Below are positions 6,307 to 10,253 of a DNA stretch of 10,253 nt, in pieces. The stretch covers positions 1 through 10,253 of the forward strand of contig JAUQPV010000071.1 of NCBI GenBank assembly GCA_030550225.1, in the 5' to 3' direction. This stretch comes from Acidobacteriota bacterium. Its GTDB lineage: Bacteria; Acidobacteriota; HRBIN11. The position numbers were made by a program, and so were the translations under genes. The notes below the pieces were generated by a model that did not search any database, was not told the DNA's origin, and saw only the letters and a program-made list of their open reading frames with translations. Each line of letters opens with the position of its first letter. Position 1 is the first letter of the stretch.

Positions 6307-6416
6307 CCATCCCTCCCAGCGGAGGCCAACCTCCGTGCGGCATAGGCGGGGACCTATCCTATCGAACCCCGAGGTCCCAGGGCAAATCGAGCCTGCCGGA
6401 CCCATCACCAGTGCAT

Positions 6417-6484
6417 GGGCCGATGGGCCGGTCGGGAGTTCGGGAATTCGGCAATTCGGGAGTTCGGGGACTCGGGTATTGGGG
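6417..6484. repeat. Octamer tandem array (CGGGAGTT units), left member of an inverted pair
   Basis: Eight consecutive 8-bp units start at 6417, 6425, 6433, 6441, 6449, 6457, 6465 and 6473 (GGGCCGAT, GGGCCGGT, CGGGAGTT, CGGGAATT, CGGCAATT and so on). GGG runs spaced by 4-6 bases give two potential G-quadruplexes on the plus strand (6417-6444 and 6458-6485). The units are reverse complements of those at 6631-6700, 147 bp away. The array lies in the leader or promoter region of the sulfatase-family gene. Confidence 0.88.
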
Positions 6485-6630
6485 GCCGGCCGGGGAGTGG
6501 ATGGGTCCTTGAGGCCGGAGCCGGCGGTCGGCGACCAGAGAAGGCGAAGGGTCAAGAAAACTTCCAGGAGACGTGGGGACCTGGAACGCTCCATGCCCCC
6601 TTGCCTTCTACGTCTGTCGCCGAACGACCC
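6485..6630. other. Spacer between inverted octamer arrays in a divergent promoter region
   Basis: This 146-bp stretch lies between the two inverted arrays upstream of both the sulfatase-family gene (-) and the secreted protein gene (+). I see no gene, RNA gene or convincing promoter. It is GC-rich with a short purine-rich stretch (about 6533-6575). It would form the loop if a transcript carried both arrays. Confidence 0.4.
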
Positions 6631-6700
6631 TCCCGAACTCCCGCATGGCCGAACTGCCGGACTGCCGAATTGCTGAACTCCCGAAGGGTCGGAAAGGCCG
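6631..6700. repeat. Octamer tandem array (TGCCGAAC units), right member of an inverted pair
   Basis: CCG, or a one-base variant, recurs at 6633, 6641, 6649, 6657, 6665, 6673, 6681 and 6689 on an exact 8-bp period (TCCCGAAC, GGCCGAAC, TGCCGGAC, TGCCGAAT, TGCTGAAC). It is the reverse complement of the 6417-6484 family and shares an identical 13-mer with 2722-2734. It ends about 65 bp before the start of the secreted protein gene. Confidence 0.88.
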
Positions 6701-6713
6701 AATCTATAAGGGT

Positions 6714-6742
6714 TTTCACGAACCGAAGGGCCCTGTTAAACT
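6714..6742 (+). promoter_or_regulatory. Weak sigma70-like promoter candidate for the proline-rich secreted protein
   Basis: TTTCAC (6714-6719) and TAAACT (6737-6742) are separated by 17 bp in a locally AT-richer patch just upstream of a strong ribosome-binding site. Both hexamers are imperfect, so this is tentative. Confidence 0.25.
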
Positions 6743-6767
6743 ATAAGGAAGCATGAGGAGGTCGCCC

Positions 6768-7655
6768 ATGTCCAGGCCAGGACGTGGCTTTTGGACCATC
6801 GGGTGGGTCTTAGGCGTTTTCTGGCTACTCGCCGGGTGGGCGGAGGCCTCGACGCTGGAGGCCTTTCTCCAGGCGGCGGCCCGGAATCCCTCGGAGGCCT
6901 ATTTGACCCAGTGGCTGGACCAGCACGGATGGCCGACCGTAGACGTCGGGGGGCTGATCCGTCTCTTGCGGTCACCGGTCCCGACGGGCCTGATCCTTCG
7001 GATCGCCGAACGGTCGGCCCAAACGCCGGATGCGTCCGGTATCCTGCGCGTCGAGGGGACCAGCGTCTGGCTGAAGGGCGATATGCGTCTGGCCATCCTC
7101 GAACGAGACGGCCAGCGGAGCTGGATGATTACGAACCGGACACCGACGGGCGAACGCATCGGCGGCCCCGTCCCCCGGGCGACGACCGTGACAGTCGAAG
7201 CGCCTCGGGAGATTCGCGTCATCCACGAATATCCGGAAGCCCCGGAGCGACGCCCCCGGCGTCGGGACGAGGCGGCTCCGATGCCCTCAGAGACCCCGAC
7301 ACCGACATACACCGCTCCCATCTATCTCTTCCCCAATCCCTTGTTCTGGCAGTTGACCTGCGCCCTCCAGGGCATTCAGTGCGAGGTCGTCCGGCCCGTG
7401 CCGCCCCAGCCGATCCCGCCGTCGGTGACGACCCTCCCGGCCTTTGTCCAGACGACGCCCCCGGGTCCGATCCCGCCCGTGCAGGTCCCCGTGACGCCGG
7501 CCCCCGTCGTCCAGGGTCCGGCCGTCCGATTCCAACCCGTGACGCCTCAGCCGTTCGCCCCGGCGCTCACGCCTTCCGTCCCGACGCCGACGTGGCGGTC
7601 TCGGGTCCCACCGATGCCGACGTTCTCGTCCCGACCGTCGGCCCGACCCCGGTGA
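6768..7655 (+). CDS. Secreted proline-rich protein of unknown function
   Basis: A 295-residue exported protein that I do not recognise. The start at 6768 is chosen over the in-frame ATG at 6753 because GAGGAGG (6755-6761) sits 6 bp before it. Residues 1-27 form a signal peptide (basic MSRPGR, hydrophobic WTIGWVLGVFWLLAGW, AEA before the likely cleavage site). Residues about 28-150 look like a small folded domain, with helical STLEAFLQAAARNPSEAYLTQWLDQ and a strand-rich part (GILRVEGTSVWLKGDMRLAILE, 91-112). From about 158 the protein is low-complexity and proline-rich (PVPPQPIPP, PPGPIPPVQVPVTP), interrupted by FPNPLFWQLTCALQGIQCE (188-206), whose Cys198 and Cys205 could form a disulfide or bind a ligand. 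The tail is basic and proline-rich, suggesting a cell-wall or surface linker. It is divergent from the sulfatase-family gene; no functional link can be shown. Confidence 0.8.
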   Translation: MSRPGRGFWTIGWVLGVFWLLAGWAEASTLEAFLQAAARNPSEAYLTQWLDQHGWPTVDVGGLIRLLRSPVPTGLILRIAERSAQTPDASGILRVEGTSVWLKGDMRLAILERDGQRSWMITNRTPTGERIGGPVPRATTVTVEAPREIRVIHEYPEAPERRPRRRDEAAPMPSETPTPTYTAPIYLFPNPLFWQLTCALQGIQCEVVRPVPPQPIPPSVTTLPAFVQTTPPGPIPPVQVPVTPAPVVQGPAVRFQPVTPQPFAPALTPSVPTPTWRSRVPPMPTFSSRPSARPR

Positions 7656-7740
7656 TCGGAAGGTGCCGGGTGCGGGTATTCGGTAGCGGTCCGTCGTCCC
7701 CATCGGCCTATCCGGCCTGACGTTGGGACGCCGTCTGCGG

Positions 7741-7780
7741 TCCCGAGGCGACAGGAGGCAGGAAGTCTCGCCTGACGGGA
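7741..7780 (+). other. Strong hairpin with a Shine-Dalgarno-like loop
   Basis: TCCCG-AGGCGA (7741-7751) pairs with TCGCCT-ga-CGGGA (7768-7780): 11 base pairs with a 2-nt bulge. The 16-nt loop contains AGGAGG. It lies 85 bp after the secreted protein stop. There is no T-tract next to it; a T6 run occurs later at 7850-7855. It could be a processing or termination structure for the upstream transcript, or part of a leader RNA. No known riboswitch consensus was recognised. Confidence 0.45.
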
Positions 7781-7911
7781 TGGCTTCTGCTCGACTGCGT
7801 CGTGCGTCCAGGGCGGCGGTGGATCGCCCCGGACCCGGCCAGATAAGTCTTTTTTGGCCGTTTCTAAAACTTCCCGGCCCCCCTGGCCCCATGACATGAA
7901 ATTCATTCAGC
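7781..7911. other. Non-coding stretch with weak stems and a T6 run
   Basis: GGGCG (7811-7815) can pair with CGCCC (7825-7829), and CGGCCA (7836-7841) with TGGCCG (7855-7860), the latter enclosing TTTTTT at 7850-7855. The T run is not placed directly after a stem, so this is a poor intrinsic terminator for the plus strand. No gene is seen here, and the 7- or 8-bp arrays of the other gaps are absent. Confidence 0.4.
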
Positions 7912-7939
7912 TTGCAGAATGGGTTTCTTTTTGTAGAAT
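7912..7939 (+). promoter_or_regulatory. Sigma70-like promoter of the aminotransferase gene
   Basis: TTGCAG (7912-7917) and TAGAAT (7934-7939) are separated by 16 bp within an AT-rich patch that stands out from the GC-rich surroundings. The predicted start of transcription near 7946 would give a leader of about 30 nt containing the GGAGAA ribosome-binding site at 7965-7970. This is the best promoter match in the window. Confidence 0.55.
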
Positions 7940-7976
7940 CCCCTGAACAGCCCCGCGCATCCACGGAGAAGCCCCT

Positions 7977-9272
7977 ATGACCCTCCATCCTATTGTCGAA
8001 CGTGCCCAGCGTCACCTGACCCCGGCTTTGGTCATCGACTGGCCCTTAGCCGTCGCCCGGGCGGAAGGTCCCTACGTCTATGACCCGGACGGAAAGCCAT
8101 ACCTGGACTTCGCCTCCGGGACGGCCGTCGCCAACATCGGCCACCGCCCGCCCCGCGTCTTAGAGGCCCTCCGGCGGCAGATGGACCGTCTCATCCATGC
8201 CGGCTGTACCTACTACTTTGAGGCCCTCGCCGAGCTGGGCGAAAAGCTGGCCCAGGTCATGCCTGGCGACATCGACACCTTTTTCTACAGCAACTCGGGG
8301 GCCGAGGCCGTCGAGGGAGCCATCAAACTGGCCAAGTACGTGACGGGCCGGCCCGCCGTCATCGCTTTCGAGGGGGCCTTCCACGGCCGCACGCTGGCCT
8401 GCATTTCCCTGACGACGTCGGCCGTCAAGTTCCGACGGCGGTATGCGCCGCTTCTCCCCGAGGTCTACCACGTACCCTTCCCGAACCCCTATCGGTTTGA
8501 GGGCACGCCGGACGAATGCGTACAGGCGACGATGGACGCCTTGTACCGGCTGTTCGAGACCCGGGTCCCGCCGGAGGCGGTGGCGGCTATCCTCGTCGAG
8601 CCGATTCAGGGCGAGGGCGGCTACGTCGTCCCGCCTCTGTCGTTTCTCCAGGCCCTTCGGAAGGTCTGCGACGACCACGGAATCCTGCTTGTCCTCGACG
8701 AGGTCCAGACGGGCTTTGGGCGTACGCTTCGGTGGTTTGCCTGTGAACATGCCGGGGTCGTCCCCGACGTCATGGCCGTCGCGAAGGGGATCGCCTCGGG
8801 GCTTCCCCTAAGCGCCGTGTGTGCGCCCCGTCGGATCATGGAGCAGTGGAGTCCCGGGGCCCACGGTACGACCTTTGGGGGCTCACCCCTTTCGTGTGCG
8901 GCGGCCATCGCGACCATCGACACGATTCGGGAAGACCGGCTCCTGGAGAAGGGGCAGGCTCTCCAGCCCGGGATGATGGAGGGTCTCCGCCGGCTTCAGG
9001 ACAAGTACGAGTGCCTGGGGGACGTCCGGGGCCTCGGTTACATGGTCGGCCTCGAGTTTGTCCGAGACCGTCGGTCCAAGCGACCCTGGGGGGAGCTCGT
9101 CCGGCGGGTCTTGGAAAATGCCCTGGCCGACGGCCTGCTTCTGATCACGTGCAGTCGACACGGGAACGTCATCCGATGGATCCCACCCCTGGTCGTCGAG
9201 GCGGAGCACCTCGACCGGGCGATCCGCATCCTCGACCGGGCCATCGAGCGGGCCCTCCGGGAGGTCGGATAG
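7977..9272 (+). CDS. Class III PLP aminotransferase (GabT/ornithine aminotransferase type)
   Basis: A 431-residue pyridoxal-phosphate enzyme that moves an amino group from an omega-amino substrate (4-aminobutyrate, acetylornithine, ornithine or a related compound) to a 2-oxo acid. The fold-type I class III pattern is complete: YLDFASGTAVANIGHRPPRV (42-61), SNSGAEAVEGAIKLAK (105-120) for phosphate binding, FHGRTL (135-140) with the cofactor-stacking position, EPIQGEGGY (208-216), LVLDEVQTGFGRT (238-250) with Asp241, and MAVAKGIASGLPLSAV (266-281), where Lys270 forms the Schiff base. HGTTFGGSPLSCAAA (296-310) and a C-terminal RGLGYMVGLEFV domain follow. The ATG at 7977 has GGAGAA upstream. A 4-aminobutyrate aminotransferase is the closest label, but substrate cannot be read from the sequence. 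The next gene is codirectional, 163 bp on. Confidence 0.93.
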   Translation: MTLHPIVERAQRHLTPALVIDWPLAVARAEGPYVYDPDGKPYLDFASGTAVANIGHRPPRVLEALRRQMDRLIHAGCTYYFEALAELGEKLAQVMPGDIDTFFYSNSGAEAVEGAIKLAKYVTGRPAVIAFEGAFHGRTLACISLTTSAVKFRRRYAPLLPEVYHVPFPNPYRFEGTPDECVQATMDALYRLFETRVPPEAVAAILVEPIQGEGGYVVPPLSFLQALRKVCDDHGILLVLDEVQTGFGRTLRWFACEHAGVVPDVMAVAKGIASGLPLSAVCAPRRIMEQWSPGAHGTTFGGSPLSCAAAIATIDTIREDRLLEKGQALQPGMMEGLRRLQDKYECLGDVRGLGYMVGLEFVRDRRSKRPWGELVRRVLENALADGLLLITCSRHGNVIRWIPPLVVEAEHLDRAIRILDRAIERALREVG

Positions 9273-9275
9273 TGA

Positions 9276-9325
9276 GGCTCCGGGTCCCGGGAGAAAAAGA
9301 GGTTCCAGGTACCAGGTCCCGGGCC
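9276..9325. repeat. Heptamer tandem array (GGTCCCG units), left member of an inverted pair
   Basis: GGCTCCG, GGTCCCG and GGAGAAA start at 9276, 9283 and 9290. After a 4-bp shift, GGTTCCA, GGTACCA, GGTCCCG and GGCCCCC start at 9301, 9308, 9315 and 9322, all on a 7-bp period. It begins directly after the aminotransferase stop. Its units are reverse complements of those at 9389-9416. Confidence 0.78.
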
Positions 9326-9388
9326 CCCCCATTTTCGTATCTCTCGGGTAGACCCTACAAAAGTCCTGAGGCTTGAGACCCCTTCCTT

Positions 9389-9416
9389 GGAGACCTGGGA
9401 CCCGGCACCCGAGACC
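9389..9416. repeat. Heptamer tandem array (GGAGACC units), right member of an inverted pair
   Basis: ACC recurs at 9393, 9400, 9407 and 9414 (GGAGACC, TGGGACC, CGGCACC, CGAGACC), an exact 7-bp period. The array is in reverse-complement sense to 9301-9325, with which it can form an imperfect stem around a loop of about 65 nt. It ends 8 bp before the perfect ribosome-binding site of the next gene, so folding could affect that gene's translation. Confidence 0.78.
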
Positions 9417-9423
9417 TTTCGCG

Positions 9424-9433
9424 AGGAGGTGAT
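9424..9433 (+). promoter_or_regulatory. Extended Shine-Dalgarno sequence
   Basis: AGGAGGTGAT is a 10-base perfect complement of the 16S rRNA 3' end and lies 2 bp before the ATG at 9436 (5 bp from the core AGGAGG). It decides the start of the last gene and is the strongest ribosome-binding site in the window. Confidence 0.75.
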
Positions 9434-9435
9434 GC

Positions 9436-10253
9436 ATGAGGCGACGTCGGGTCATCATCATGGGCGCGGCCGGTCGGGACTTCCACAACTTCAACGTCGT
9501 GTATCGAGACGACCCGTCCTATGAGGTCGTCGCCTTCACGGCGGCGCAAATCCCCAACATCGCTGGCCGCCGGTATCCCCCTGAGCTGGCAGGTCCGCTG
9601 TATCCGGAGGGTATCCCCATCGTCCCCGAAGAAGACCTTCCCCGGCTCATCCGGGAATATCAGGTCGACGAGGTCGTCTTCGCTTACAGCGACGTGTCTC
9701 ATCAGTACGTCATGGAGCGGGCGGCCGTCGCCCTGGCCCATGGGGCCGACTACCGCCTGATCGGGCCCCGGGCGACGATGCTCAAGAGTCGGAAGCCCGT
9801 CGTCTCGGTCTGCGCCGTCCGAACGGGCAGTGGCAAGAGTCAGACGACCCGGTATGTCGTGGCGTGTCTTCAGCGGGCCGGCTATCGGGTCGTCGTCGTA
9901 CGGCATCCGATGCCCTACGGGGACCTGACCCGCCAGCGGGTCCAACGATTTGCGACCCTGGAGGACCTGGACCGCTACGAGTGCACCATCGAGGAGCGGG
10001 AAGAATATGAGCCCCATCTCCGGCGGGGCGTCGTCGTTTACGCCGGTGTCGACTATAAGGCCGTTTTAGAGGCGGCCGAGCCGGAGGCCGACGTCATCGT
10101 CTGGGACGGCGGCAATAACGACTGGTCTTTCTTTGAGCCGGCCGTCGAGGTCGTCGTCGCCGACCCCCACCGGGCGGGTCATGAGCGCACGTACTACCCG
10201 GGGTCCGTCAACTTCCTGCGGGCCCACGTCGTCGTCATCAACAAGGTCGATAC
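9436..10253 (+). CDS. Cyclic 2,3-diphosphoglycerate synthetase-family protein (partial, 3' cut)
   Basis: The first 272 residues of a protein whose family normally has about 440-460; the frame is still open at the window edge. The archaeal prototype makes cyclic 2,3-diphosphoglycerate, a thermoprotective solute, from 2,3-bisphosphoglycerate with ATP; many bacterial members are labelled only as GTPases. Conserved text: VIIMGAAGRDFHNFNVVYRD (6-25), IPNIAGRRYPPELAGPLYP (39-57), FAYSDVSHQYVM (82-93), a P-loop-like CAVRTGSGKSQTTR (126-139) with an atypical first position as in the family, RHPMPYGDL, CTIEEREEYEPH, VIVWDGGNND, and the NKVD nucleotide-specificity motif at 269-272, where the window ends. 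It is preceded by inverted heptamer arrays and the aminotransferase gene. Family assignment is firm; that this bacterium makes the cyclic compound is inference. Confidence 0.92.
   Translation, partial: MRRRRVIIMGAAGRDFHNFNVVYRDDPSYEVVAFTAAQIPNIAGRRYPPELAGPLYPEGIPIVPEEDLPRLIREYQVDEVVFAYSDVSHQYVMERAAVALAHGADYRLIGPRATMLKSRKPVVSVCAVRTGSGKSQTTRYVVACLQRAGYRVVVVRHPMPYGDLTRQRVQRFATLEDLDRYECTIEEREEYEPHLRRGVVVYAGVDYKAVLEAAEPEADVIVWDGGNNDWSFFEPAVEVVVADPHRAGHERTYYPGSVNFLRAHVVVINKVD

Noticed and set aside
6307..6594. Upstream start for the sulfatase-family gene adding 96 residues
   Set aside because: The extension reads through the octamer array 6417-6484, whereas ATG at 6306 has GGGAGGG upstream and opens directly into the membrane anchor.
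6791..7720. Plus-strand 309-residue open frame overlapping the secreted protein
   Set aside because: It has Asp/Arg/Pro low-complexity composition and no ribosome-binding site or signal peptide, whereas the chosen frame has both.
7836..7860. Intrinsic terminator around the T6 run
   Set aside because: The T run lies inside the loop and 3' arm of the only stem, not directly after a GC-rich hairpin, so the geometry is wrong for the plus strand.
7287..8015. Minus-strand 242-residue open frame across the aminotransferase promoter
   Set aside because: It is an Arg/Gly/Asp-rich shadow that spans the best promoter in the window and has no recognisable domain.
147..9416. CRISPR array as an explanation for the repeats
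   Set aside because: Units are only 7-8 bp, contiguous and degenerate, with no unique spacers of uniform length and no cas genes.

Overview
The window is GC-rich bacterial chromosomal DNA (above 60% GC by eye) with eight protein-coding genes, one cut by the right edge, separated by unusually structured intergenic DNA. The gene set (SurA/PrsA-type chaperone, YicC endoribonuclease, RuvX/YqgF nuclease, a membrane-anchored sulfatase-family enzyme, a PLP class III aminotransferase and a cyclic 2,3-diphosphoglycerate synthetase-family protein) is bacterial. The last family is known mainly from thermophiles and archaea, and the proteins are rich in Arg and Trp, so an uncultured, possibly thermophilic lineage is plausible. 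I cannot name the phylum.

Layout. 1-267: hairpin-rich leader followed by short tandem arrays. 268-1278 (+): SurA-like chaperone. 1279-1450: convergent gap with one array. 1451-2344 (-): yicC. 2345-2807: divergent gap packed with arrays and a long hairpin element. 2808-3311 (+): ruvX, then 15 bp later 3327-4742 (+), a protein with about 10% tryptophan. 4743-4905: convergent gap made almost entirely of inverted octamer arrays. 4906-6306 (-): sulfatase-family enzyme. 6307-6767: divergent gap with two long, mutually inverted octamer arrays. 6768-7655 (+): secreted proline-rich protein. 7656-7976: gap with a strong hairpin and a sigma70-like promoter. 7977-9272 (+): class III aminotransferase. 9273-9435: gap with inverted heptamer arrays. 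9436-end (+): cyclic 2,3-diphosphoglycerate synthetase-family protein, cut at the GTPase-like NKVD motif.

The genes do not form one pathway. Several are housekeeping (envelope protein folding, RNA decay, rRNA maturation). ruvX and the Trp-rich gene look like a two-gene transcription unit. The aminotransferase and the cDPG synthetase-like gene are codirectional and may be functionally linked.

The most unusual signal is in the gaps. Every intergenic region longer than about 100 bp except 7656-7976 carries degenerate tandem arrays with a strict 7-bp or 8-bp period, and these usually occur as a left array and a reverse-complement right array. The same unit families recur at distant sites. For example, 24 bp at 2769-2792 match the reverse complement of 4762-4785 with one mismatch. 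This looks like a dispersed family of hairpin- and G-quadruplex-capable intergenic elements. The Trp-rich protein is a second item of interest: it may be a degenerate peptidase in which the HEXXH metal site has been lost.
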